A stretch of DNA of 38,112 nucleotides from Cognatiluteimonas telluris (lineage in GTDB: Bacteria; Pseudomonadota; Gammaproteobacteria; Xanthomonadales; Xanthomonadaceae). Each line of letters begins with the position of its first letter. The first letter of the stretch is position 1. Location of the stretch: NCBI RefSeq assembly GCF_011320095.1, contig NZ_JAANOY010000020.1, forward strand, positions 1 to 38,112. Reading direction: 5' to 3'. The position numbers and the translations under genes were made by a program. Shown here piece after piece: positions 8,614 to 18,270 of the stretch. The notes below the pieces were generated by a model. The model was not told the origin of the DNA. It was given only the letters and a program-made list of their open reading frames with translations, and did no database searches.

Positions 8614-8685
8614 AGGAGCGGCTTCAGCCGCGAGCTTTTCCGGCGGGGCCGTCCCAGGCAGGAGCTCGCGGCTGAAGCCGCTCCT
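8614..8685. repeat. Paired palindromic repeat (family A) after btuB
   Basis: Two arms of 23 bp (8614-8636 and 8663-8685) are exact inverted copies, each containing AGCGGCTTCAGCCGCGAG, with a 26-bp spacer. It sits between convergent genes (btuB and the 156-aa gene), where the long hairpin could end both transcripts. The same arms recur at 24551-24648 and singly at 26686-26710. This resembles the REP/BIME-type repeats abundant in Xanthomonadaceae and Pseudomonas. Confidence 0.9.
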
Positions 8686-8736
8686 ACCGGGAGCGTTCTA
8701 CAAGGAGCGCCCCTGCGACGGGCGCTTGCGCGGTGG

Positions 8737-9207
8737 TTACGAATGCAGCCTGCCGTGCAGTGGCGGCGCGTCCACCAGGCGCAACGCACGTAGCGTCCGC
8801 ACCAGCTCCCGGTAGCTGCGCGCGAGTTCCTCGAACAGCGCGGCATAGGCATTGCGGCTGGCCTGCGCCACTTCGAAATACGCGCCGCGACCCAGGTCGA
8901 TGAAGTAGTCCCCGCTCACCCGTCGCCGTTCGGCCATCCCGGGATAGAGCCCCGCGATCAGCAGGCAACGATCGCCGACATCGCGCAGCGCATCAGCGCG
9001 CGCGCTGCCGATGTTCGCCTGCGCGGCCAGCCATTCCAGTGCCAGCGTGCGCGCCAGCAGGCTGTCGTCGCGTTGGAAGCGCAACAACACGAACACCAGG
9101 TAGCTTTCGCGCGATTCGTCCAGCGGCGCATGCAGCCGCGCGCCCGCATCGTGCACCAACGCTTGCCACAGTTGCGCCTGCGCGCCGCAGGTGATTCCAC
9201 CGTCCAT
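8737..9207 (-). CDS. Conserved-looking protein of unknown function, 156 aa
   Basis: I do not recognise a named family. The protein is soluble, with no signal peptide or membrane helix, and looks all-alpha: LDESRESYLVFVLLRFQRDDSLLARTLALEWLAAQ, then ALRDVGDRCLLIAGLYPGMAERRRVSGDYFIDLGRGAYFEVAQ and a long C-terminal helix (ASRNAYAALFEELARSYRELVRTLRAL). The aromatic GDYFIDLGRGAYFEVA block is distinctive and would be the best search seed. A GGGGGCG purine run precedes the ATG. It lies downstream of glmS on the same strand, about 100 bp away, and could be transcribed with it or on its own. Codon use and GC are like its neighbours, so recent transfer is not indicated. Confidence 0.8.
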   Translation of the reverse strand: MDGGITCGAQAQLWQALVHDAGARLHAPLDESRESYLVFVLLRFQRDDSLLARTLALEWLAAQANIGSARADALRDVGDRCLLIAGLYPGMAERRRVSGDYFIDLGRGAYFEVAQASRNAYAALFEELARSYRELVRTLRALRLVDAPPLHGRLHS

Positions 9208-9305
9208 CGACGCCCCCGATCGTTGCCGACGACCCGAGCGTAGTCCGGTTGTTTTGCGCCGTGTTGGCAGCCGCGCGCGCCGACTGCCAGACGCGGCCGC
9301 GGGCG

Positions 9306-11138
<1,833 letters not shown>

Positions 11139-11194
11139 GGACTGCACTCCGGAGGCCAGCGCGCAGTGTAGCGGCGCGGCGTGAATGGGCGATG

Positions 11195-11245
11195 TGTCCG
11201 GCGGACAGCGTGCGGTGTCCGCGGACACCCGGACACGCCCGTCCG
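11195..11245. promoter_or_regulatory. Tandem palindromes, probable enhancer (UAS) for the NtrC-type regulator
   Basis: TGTCCG-g-CGGACA (11195-11207) and the perfect 16-bp palindrome GGTGTCCGCGGACACC (11214-11229) share the half-site TGTCCG. Their centres are 20.5 bp apart, two helical turns, so they face the same side of the DNA. A weaker spaced dyad, CGGAC-N6-GTCCG, follows at 11230-11245. Relative to the predicted sigma-54 start they lie near -96 and -75, the normal range for an activator enhancer. The regulator is most simply the one encoded in this operon, which would make the system autoregulatory. That assignment is inference. Confidence 0.75.
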
Positions 11246-11270
11246 CCCAATGGATTCAACCCTTTGGCGT

Positions 11271-11287
11271 TGGCACGCATCCTGCTT
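11271..11287 (+). promoter_or_regulatory. Sigma-54 (RpoN) promoter of the ABC operon
   Basis: TGGCACGCATCCTGCTT contains the -24 GG (11272-11273) and -12 GC (11284-11285) exactly 10 bp apart, with the TGGCACG block matching consensus in full and CTGCTT one base off TTGCW. Transcription would begin near 11297, giving a leader of about 30 nt before the adaptor ATG. Such promoters strictly need an AAA+ activator, and one is encoded in the operon. Confidence 0.85.
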
Positions 11288-11326
11288 TTCACTCCGCCAA
11301 CACGCACCGACGACGCCCGCCGCCGC

Positions 11327-12616
11327 ATGAGCATCCGCGATACCTCCGCCCAGGACATCCCCGTCGCCTCCACCGCGCGCGGCCGGCAGTGGCGCCAACG
11401 CCGCCCGTGGCTGGTCGGCGGCGCGCTGGGCGTGGCCGGCCTGCTGCTGATCGCCTGGCTGCTGTCGGGCTGGGCCGGCGGCAGCCGCTCGTTCGACGCC
11501 AGCCGCGTGCGCATCGCCACCGTCACCCGCGGCGACCTGGTGCGCGACATCTCCGCCGACGGCCGCGTGATCGCTTCCAACAGCCCGACCCTGTACGCGA
11601 TCGCCGGCGGCACGGTGACGCTGCACGTGGTCGCCGGCGACGTGGTCAAGCAGGGCCAGGCGCTGGCCGAGATCGACAGCCCGGAACTGCGCAGCCAGCT
11701 GGCGCAGGAGCAGGCCACCCTCGCCAGCCTGGAAGCCGAAGCCAGCCGCGCGGCGCTCGATGCGCAGCTGGCTCGCTCCAACGCGCGCAAGCTGCTCGAC
11801 CAGGCGCAGATCGACGAAGTCGCCGCGCAGCGCGACCTGGAACGCAACCAGCGCGGCTTCGCCGGCGGCGCGGTGCCGCAGATCGACGTTGCCCGGGCGC
11901 AGGACAACCTCAAGAAGACCCAGATCGGCGTCTCGCATGCGCGCGAGGACTACATCCTGCAGGGCCAGGGCGCGGGACTGGATACGCGCAACAAACACCT
12001 GCTCGCCGACCGCCAGCGCGCGGTCGTCGGTGAACTGCAGCGCCAGGTCGACGCGCTGACGCTGCGCGCCCCCTTCGACGGCCAGGTCGGCCAGGTGCAG
12101 GTCGCGCAGCGCGCCAACGTCGCGATCAACGCGCCGGTATTGAGCGTGGTCGACCTGTCGAAGTTCGAGGTCGAGATCAAGGTGCCGGAGAGCTTCGCGC
12201 GCGACCTCGCGATCGGCATGCCGGCGCAGCTCACCAGCGGCAACGGCGAGCCCTATCCCGGCGCGGTCTCGGCGGTCTCGCCGGAAGTCGTCAATGGCGA
12301 AGTCACCGCGCGCCTGCGCTTCGCCGACAAGCAGCCGCCCGGCCTGCGCCAGAACCAGCGCCTGAGCGCGCGCATCGTGCTCGACACGCGCCGCAACGTG
12401 ATGCAGGTCGAGCGCGGTCCGTTCGTCGAACAGGACGGCGGGCGCGTGGCCTACGTCATGGATGGCAACCAGGCCGTGCGTCGGCGCATCCGTACCGGGG
12501 TCAGCAGCCTCAACGCGGTCGAGCTGCTGGAAGGCGTGCAACCCGGCGACCGCATCATCGTCTCGGGCAGCGACCAGTTCGGCGACGCCGAACGCGTCCG
12601 GATCTCGGGACAGTGA
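11327..12616 (+). CDS. HlyD/MacA-type periplasmic adaptor of an ABC transporter
   Basis: A 429-residue membrane-fusion protein and the first gene of the sigma-54 operon. A cytoplasmic N-terminus of about 28 residues with a basic RGRQWRQRRP segment precedes one membrane anchor (about 31-49, LVGGALGVAGLLLIAWLLSGW). A split barrel-sandwich domain follows (AIAGGTVTLHVVAGDVVKQGQALAEIDSP and LTLRAPFDGQVGQVQVAQRANV), and a coiled-coil hairpin (about 125-235) rich in Ala/Arg/Gln. The beta-barrel and membrane-proximal domains end the protein. The start chosen is the ATG directly before the anchor segment and downstream of the predicted transcription start. Unlike MacA it is anchored by a helix rather than the lipid of lipoprotein adaptors. 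With the downstream ATPase and permeases it should form an ABC export or envelope-tension machine. Confidence 0.9.
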   Translation: MSIRDTSAQDIPVASTARGRQWRQRRPWLVGGALGVAGLLLIAWLLSGWAGGSRSFDASRVRIATVTRGDLVRDISADGRVIASNSPTLYAIAGGTVTLHVVAGDVVKQGQALAEIDSPELRSQLAQEQATLASLEAEASRAALDAQLARSNARKLLDQAQIDEVAAQRDLERNQRGFAGGAVPQIDVARAQDNLKKTQIGVSHAREDYILQGQGAGLDTRNKHLLADRQRAVVGELQRQVDALTLRAPFDGQVGQVQVAQRANVAINAPVLSVVDLSKFEVEIKVPESFARDLAIGMPAQLTSGNGEPYPGAVSAVSPEVVNGEVTARLRFADKQPPGLRQNQRLSARIVLDTRRNVMQVERGPFVEQDGGRVAYVMDGNQAVRRRIRTGVSSLNAVELLEGVQPGDRIIVSGSDQFGDAERVRISGQ

Positions 12617-12672
12617 CCGCAAGCATGGTTCCCGAAGCGTGTGATCTTCGAGGAACGGTCCTGGAGAGCGAC

Positions 12673-12897
12673 ATGTCCAACCCGCGCGACAACGCCACCA
12701 TGTATTTCCCCTCCCAGCTGCACTGGTCCAGCGAGCAACTGGCCGACGCCGTCCCGCGGCGGCTGCACCCGCTGTTCGCATTCGATGCCTCCAGCAGCGG
12801 CATAGAAGACAGCGCCAATGCATCCCCGGTGCGCCGGCCGCCAGCGCCTGCGTTCCTGCCGGCCACGCCCGCGCCCGACGTGTTCCGCATCCACTAA
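12673..12897 (+). CDS. Unknown 74-aa peptide between adaptor and ABC ATPase genes
   Basis: I do not recognise this protein. The ATG has a good ribosome site (GGAG, 7 nt upstream), and the gene lies 56 bp after the adaptor and 52 bp before the ATPase, in the same direction. The product begins MSNPRDNATMYFPSQLHW, has an aromatic/hydrophobic middle (LHPLFAFDASSSGIE) and a Pro/Arg-rich end (SPVRRPPAPAFLPATPAPDVFRIH). There is no signal peptide, cysteine or membrane helix. A hairpin follows its stop. Possible roles are a peptide substrate exported by the transporter, a signal for the kinase or a small subunit. It could also be an untranslated spacer that happens to stay open, which is likelier in GC-rich DNA. 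The ribosome site and operon position argue for a real gene. Confidence 0.6.
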   Translation: MSNPRDNATMYFPSQLHWSSEQLADAVPRRLHPLFAFDASSSGIEDSANASPVRRPPAPAFLPATPAPDVFRIH

Positions 12898-12907
12898 TCC
12901 CACCCGA

Positions 12908-12927
12908 CCTTCCCGCTGCCGGGAAGG
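12908..12927 (+). terminator. Hairpin between the small peptide gene and the ABC ATPase
   Basis: CCTTCCCG (12908-12915) and CGGGAAGG (12920-12927) form a perfect 8-bp stem with loop CTGC, 10 nt after the peptide stop. No T run follows, so it is more likely a transcript-stabilising or partial attenuating hairpin than a full terminator. It would let the promoter-proximal adaptor/peptide mRNA accumulate above the rest. Confidence 0.5.
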
Positions 12928-12949
12928 GCCAGAGCCAGAGGACAGTCCC

Positions 12950-13672
12950 ATGCTCGACATGCGCCAGGTCACCAAGGTCTACCGCACCGAACTCGTCGAG
13001 ACCCATGCGCTGCGCGCGCTCGACCTGCACGTGCGCGAAGGCGAGTTCGTCGCCGTCACCGGACCCTCGGGCTCGGGCAAGACGACCTTCCTCAACATCG
13101 CCGGGCTGCTGGAGACCTTCACCGGCGGCGAGTACAAACTCGACGGCGAGGACGTGCGCGGCATGTCCGACGACGCCCGCAGCAGGCTGCGCAACCGCAA
13201 GATCGGTTTCATCTTCCAGAGCTTCAACCTGATCCCGGACCTGAACCTGTTCGACAACGTCGACGTGCCCCTGCGCTATCGCGGCATGAGCGGCAGCGAG
13301 CGCAGGCAGCGGATCGAGGAATCGCTGGCGCGCGTCGGCCTGGGCTCGCGCATGAAGCATTACCCGGCCGAGCTCTCCGGCGGACAGCAGCAACGCGCCG
13401 CGATCGCGCGCGCGCTGGCCGGCAGCCCGCGCCTGCTGCTGGCCGACGAGCCGACCGGCAACCTGGACTCGCAGATGGCCCGCGGGGTACTGGAGCTGCT
13501 GGAAGAGATCAACGCGCAGGGCACGACGATCGTGATGGTCACCCACGACCCCGAGCTTGCCGCGCGCGCGCAGCGCAACGTGCACATCGTCGACGGCATG
13601 GCCACCGACCTGAGCGTGGAGCCGAGCCTGCGGCGCGCGTTCGCCGGCGCGTCCGCCGACGCGGCCAGTTAG
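12950..13672 (+). CDS. ABC transporter ATPase, MacB/LolD type
   Basis: A 240-residue stand-alone nucleotide-binding subunit for the two FtsX-type permeases that follow. Walker A is GPSGSGKT (38-45), the Q-loop is in IFQSFNLIPDLNLFDNV, the signature LSGGQQQR is followed by Walker B LLLADEPTGNLDS, and the H-loop is in VMVTHDPEL. All catalytic residues are present. The start is supported by AGAGGA about 8 nt upstream. The LNLFDNVDVPLRYRG segment is characteristic of the MacB/LolD (type VII) family, in which ATP hydrolysis drives movement of the periplasmic domains rather than transport through the membrane. Its C-terminus (TDLSVEPSLRRAFAGASADAAS) is an extension of about 20 residues. Confidence 0.95.
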   Translation: MLDMRQVTKVYRTELVETHALRALDLHVREGEFVAVTGPSGSGKTTFLNIAGLLETFTGGEYKLDGEDVRGMSDDARSRLRNRKIGFIFQSFNLIPDLNLFDNVDVPLRYRGMSGSERRQRIEESLARVGLGSRMKHYPAELSGGQQQRAAIARALAGSPRLLLADEPTGNLDSQMARGVLELLEEINAQGTTIVMVTHDPELAARAQRNVHIVDGMATDLSVEPSLRRAFAGASADAAS

Positions 13673-13730
13673 CCGCACGATCGACCCGGCATGACGCAGG
13701 CTTTGCGCCGACGCGCACACGCATGACCAC

Positions 13731-13748
13731 GGCGGGCCCACGCCCGCC
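13731..13748. repeat. Short palindrome (family C), GGCGGGC...GCCCGCC
   Basis: GGCGGGCCCACGCCCGCC lies in the ATPase-permease gap, 16 bp before the permease start and just upstream of its ribosome site (GGAG). Near-copies are found at 29290-29307 and 34240-34257. It is a small dispersed element able to form a hairpin in the mRNA. Confidence 0.7.
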
Positions 13749-13763
13749 CCACGGAGCACCCAG

Positions 13764-15098
13764 ATGTTCGCCTACTACTTCGACCTCGCGCTGCGCAGCT
13801 TCCGCCGCAACAAGGCGCTGACCGCATTGATGGTGCTCGCCATCGCGCTGGGCATCGGCGCCAGCATGACCACGCTGACGGTGTTCCACGTGCTGTCCGG
13901 CGATCCGATCCCGCAGAAGAGCGACAAGCTGTTCGTGGTCCAGCTCGACCCGGCGGCGAAGGAAGGCTATACGCCCGGCGAGGAGCCGGCCGACCAGGTC
14001 ACACGCTTCGACGCCGAGGCGCTGCTGCGCCAGCACCGCGGCGTGCACCAGGCGATGATGACCGGCGGCAGCGTCGGCGTCGAGCCGCAGCGCCAGGGCG
14101 CGCAGTCGACCACGATGGATCCGTTCTATGCCGATGCGCGCTATACGTCGTCGGACTTCTTCCAGATGTTCGACGCGCCGTTCCAGTACGGCAACGGCTG
14201 GTCGGCCATCGAGGACGGCAAGCACGAACGGGTGGTGGTGATCGCCAGCGACCTGAACAAGAAGCTGTTCGGCGGCGCCAACAGCGTGGGCAAGATGCTG
14301 CGCCTCAACCAGCACGACTTCCGCATCGTCGGCGTGCTGGCGCCGTGGCGGCCGACGCCGAAGTTCTACGACATGTACAACGACCGCTTCGGCGAGCTGG
14401 AGCAGGTGTTCGTGCCGTTCACCGTGTCGCGCGACCTGGACATGGACCGCAGCGGCAGCATGGACTGCTGGGACGACCACAAGGACGACAACGACGATCC
14501 CGAAGGCGCAAGCGGCGTCAACGCGCCCTGCACCTGGATCCAGTACTGGGTGCAGCTGGACACGCCGGCGCAGGTCGCCGCCTACCGCCAGTACCTGGTG
14601 AACTATTCGGACCAGCAGCGCGCCAGCGGCCGTTACCTGCGCCCGACCAACGTGCGCCTGCGCGACGTGATGACCTGGCTGGACTTCAACAAGATCGTGC
14701 CGGGCGACGTGCGGCTGCAGCTGTGGCTGGCGTTCGGCTTCCTGCTGGTGTGCCTGCTCAATACGGTCGGGCTGCTGCTGGCGAAGTTCCTGCGCCGCAG
14801 CAGCGAGATTGGCGTGCGGCGCGCGCTGGGCGCATCGCGGCGGGCGATCTTCGCCCAGTGCCTGGTGGAAGCCGGCACGATCGGACTGGTCGGCGGCGTG
14901 CTCGGCCTGGGCCTGGCGGTGCTCGGCCTGTGGGCGGTGCGGCAGCAGCCCAGCAGCTACAACGCGCTCGCGCACCTGGACGTGCCGATGCTGGTCACCA
15001 CCTTCGTGATCGCGATCGTCGCCAGCCTGCTGGCCGGCGTGCTGCCGGCCTGGCGCGCCTGCCAGGTGGCGCCGGCCATCCAGCTCAAGTCCCAGTAG
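13764..15098 (+). CDS. ABC transporter permease A, MacB/FtsX family
   Basis: A 444-residue type VII permease with one N-terminal helix (about 18-43), a large periplasmic MacB_PCD domain, and three C-terminal helices (about 318-340, 365-395, 410-435). The conserved cytoplasmic motif EIGVRRALGASRRAI lies between helices 2 and 3. The periplasmic domain contains an unusual acidic loop bounded by two cysteines (DCWDDHKDDNDDPEG...APC, about residues 234-256), which may form a disulfide or bind a cation. GGAG precedes the ATG by about 8 nt. It pairs with permease B as a likely heterodimer, unlike MacB, where ATPase and permease are fused and homodimeric. Confidence 0.92.
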   Translation: MFAYYFDLALRSFRRNKALTALMVLAIALGIGASMTTLTVFHVLSGDPIPQKSDKLFVVQLDPAAKEGYTPGEEPADQVTRFDAEALLRQHRGVHQAMMTGGSVGVEPQRQGAQSTTMDPFYADARYTSSDFFQMFDAPFQYGNGWSAIEDGKHERVVVIASDLNKKLFGGANSVGKMLRLNQHDFRIVGVLAPWRPTPKFYDMYNDRFGELEQVFVPFTVSRDLDMDRSGSMDCWDDHKDDNDDPEGASGVNAPCTWIQYWVQLDTPAQVAAYRQYLVNYSDQQRASGRYLRPTNVRLRDVMTWLDFNKIVPGDVRLQLWLAFGFLLVCLLNTVGLLLAKFLRRSSEIGVRRALGASRRAIFAQCLVEAGTIGLVGGVLGLGLAVLGLWAVRQQPSSYNALAHLDVPMLVTTFVIAIVASLLAGVLPAWRACQVAPAIQLKSQ

Positions 15099-15154
15099 GC
15101 ACGCGACACGCACGCCGCGCGCCTTCGACCCCTGCATTCCCGCGAGGAACCACC

Positions 15155-16390
15155 ATGGAACTGCGCCCGATCCTGACCACCCTGCGCCGGCACAAGACCG
15201 CCAGCGCGCTGATCGTGCTGGAAATCGCCCTGAGCTGCGCGATCGTCTGCAACGCCCTGTTCCTGATCAGCAGCCGCATCGACCGCCTGCATCGCGTCAG
15301 CGGCCTGGCCGAGAACGAGCTGGTGCGCGTGCAGCTCACCGGCATCGGCAAGGACGAGAACGAGGATGCGCTCACCAAGACCGACGTGGCCGCGCTGCGG
15401 GCGTTGCCCGGCGTGCGCGATGCGATCGTCACCAACCAGGTGCCGTTCGTGAATTCGTCCTGGAACAGCTCGGTGACGATGACCAACGACCAGCAGCAGC
15501 CCACGCTCAGCGCGACGACCTACATGGGCGACGACCACTTCCTCGACACCTTCGGGCTGAAACTGGTCGCGGGGCGCAATTTCACCCCCGACGAGCTGGT
15601 CCAGTGGAACGACTTCAACGCGCCCAACGCGAAGATCGCGCTGCCGGCGATGATCATCACCAGGAGCATGGCCGACAAGCTGTTCCCGGGACAGTCGGCG
15701 GTGGGCAAGTCGATCTACACCTGGGGCGATGATCCGATCCGGATCGTCGGCGTCGTCGAGCACCTGGTGCGACCCAGCGACCAGGGCGGCGAAGCCGGGC
15801 ATGAGTATTCCGAGATCCTGCCGCTGCGCGTGCCCTATACCACCGGCGGCAATTACGTCCTGCGCGTCACCGATCCCGCGCGCCGCGACGAAGTACTCAA
15901 GGCGGCGATCGAGACGCTCAAGCGCAACGGACCCAACCGCATCGTGCTGGCCGACAACACCATGACCTTCGAGGCGCTGCGCGCGAAGTACTACCAGCAG
16001 GATCGCGCGATGGTGTGGCTGCTCGCGGCGGTGATCGTCGCATTGCTGGTGGTGACGGCGCTGGGCATCGTCGGCCTGGCCAGCTTCTGGGTGCAGCAGC
16101 GCACCAAGCAGATCGGGGTGCGTCGCGCGCTGGGTGCGACCCGCGGGCAGATCCTGCGTTATTTCCAGACCGAGAACTTCCTGCTCGCCACGCTCGGCAT
16201 CGTGCTGGGGATGATGCTGGCCTACGGCATCAACCAGCTGCTGATGGGCAAGTACGAACTGCCGCGGTTGCCGGCGATCTACCTGCCGGTCGGCGCCATC
16301 GCCCTGTGGTTGCTGGGGCAGGTGTCGGTGCTCGGTCCCGCGCGCCGCGCCGCGGCGGTGCCGCCGGCCGTCGCCACCCGCAGCGTCTAG
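15155..16390 (+). CDS. ABC transporter permease B, MacB/FtsX family
   Basis: A 411-residue second permease of the same module. An N-terminal helix (about 18-40, ASALIVLEIALSCAIVCNALFLI) precedes a MacB_PCD periplasmic domain (motifs GDDHFLDTFGLKLVAGRNFT and GKSIYTWGDDPIRIVGVVEHL). Three C-terminal helices carry the conserved QIGVRRALGATRGQIL motif. The frame is open far upstream, but the start is fixed by the hydrophobic N-terminus and by GAGGAA about 7 nt before this ATG. It lacks the cysteine-bounded acidic loop seen in permease A, so the two halves differ on the periplasmic side. The gene begins 56 bp after permease A and ends 21 bp before the PDZ gene. Confidence 0.92.
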   Translation: MELRPILTTLRRHKTASALIVLEIALSCAIVCNALFLISSRIDRLHRVSGLAENELVRVQLTGIGKDENEDALTKTDVAALRALPGVRDAIVTNQVPFVNSSWNSSVTMTNDQQQPTLSATTYMGDDHFLDTFGLKLVAGRNFTPDELVQWNDFNAPNAKIALPAMIITRSMADKLFPGQSAVGKSIYTWGDDPIRIVGVVEHLVRPSDQGGEAGHEYSEILPLRVPYTTGGNYVLRVTDPARRDEVLKAAIETLKRNGPNRIVLADNTMTFEALRAKYYQQDRAMVWLLAAVIVALLVVTALGIVGLASFWVQQRTKQIGVRRALGATRGQILRYFQTENFLLATLGIVLGMMLAYGINQLLMGKYELPRLPAIYLPVGAIALWLLGQVSVLGPARRAAAVPPAVATRSV

Positions 16391-16411
16391 CCAACACCTC
16401 GGGAGATGACC

Positions 16412-16855
16412 ATGAGGCGACGTTTTCCCCTCGTGACCGCGAGCCTGCTGCTCGCCGTCGCCACGACGGTCGCCGGCTCCGCCGCCAGTGCGAAGGAGAT
16501 CCACACCCGCGTCGACGACTTCAGCTGGAGCGACCACGGCGCGTCGCTGGCGCTGCACTCGCAGAACGACAGCGGCGTGGTCGTCACCCGCGCCGAGCCC
16601 GAGCCCTTCCACGGCCTGCGTCGCGGCGACCGCATCCTCGCCGTCGACGGCCGGGCGGCGCGGCAGGTGGAAGACGTCACGCGCGCGCTGCGCGGCCAGA
16701 CCGGTGCGCTGGCCTTGCGCGTGCGTCGCGGCGGTCACGAAACCACCCTGGTGTGGTCGCCGGCCGAGTACCGCATGTCCGCCCCGCCCCGCGTGCCACG
16801 CGCACCGGCGCCACCACCACCACCGCCGCCGCCACCGCCACCGCCGCGACCCTGA
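16412..16855 (+). CDS. Exported PDZ-domain protein with polyproline tail
   Basis: A 147-residue protein with a signal peptide (MRRRFPLVTASLLLAVATTVAGSAASA|KE, cleavage near residue 27), so it acts in the periplasm. Residues about 45-115 form a PDZ domain (VVVTRAEPEPFHGLRRGDRILAVDGRAARQVEDVTRAL), with no protease domain attached. The C-terminus ends in a run of about 14 prolines encoded by CCA/CCG triplets. The ATG at 16412 is preferred because GGGAG stands 6 nt before it; an ATG two codons upstream abuts that site. It sits between the permease and regulator genes, so a role as periplasmic adaptor or ligand sensor for the transporter is plausible, though this is inference. Confidence 0.85.
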   Translation: MRRRFPLVTASLLLAVATTVAGSAASAKEIHTRVDDFSWSDHGASLALHSQNDSGVVVTRAEPEPFHGLRRGDRILAVDGRAARQVEDVTRALRGQTGALALRVRRGGHETTLVWSPAEYRMSAPPRVPRAPAPPPPPPPPPPPPRP

Positions 16856-16913
16856 CGCCGCCTGCGATGATCGCGCCCCGCCGTTTACCGGCCCCCATGG
16901 CATCCTGACGCCC

Positions 16914-18269
<1,356 letters not shown>

Positions 18270-18270
18270 C

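Noticed and set aside
8614-8685. CRISPR array or insertion-sequence ends
   Set aside because: Only two inverted arms, no direct repeats with unique spacers and no transposase gene nearby.
11139-11228. Upstream extension of glmS by 30 codons
   Set aside because: GlmS needs Cys as residue 2, which fixes the start at 11138; the extension covers the promoter region.
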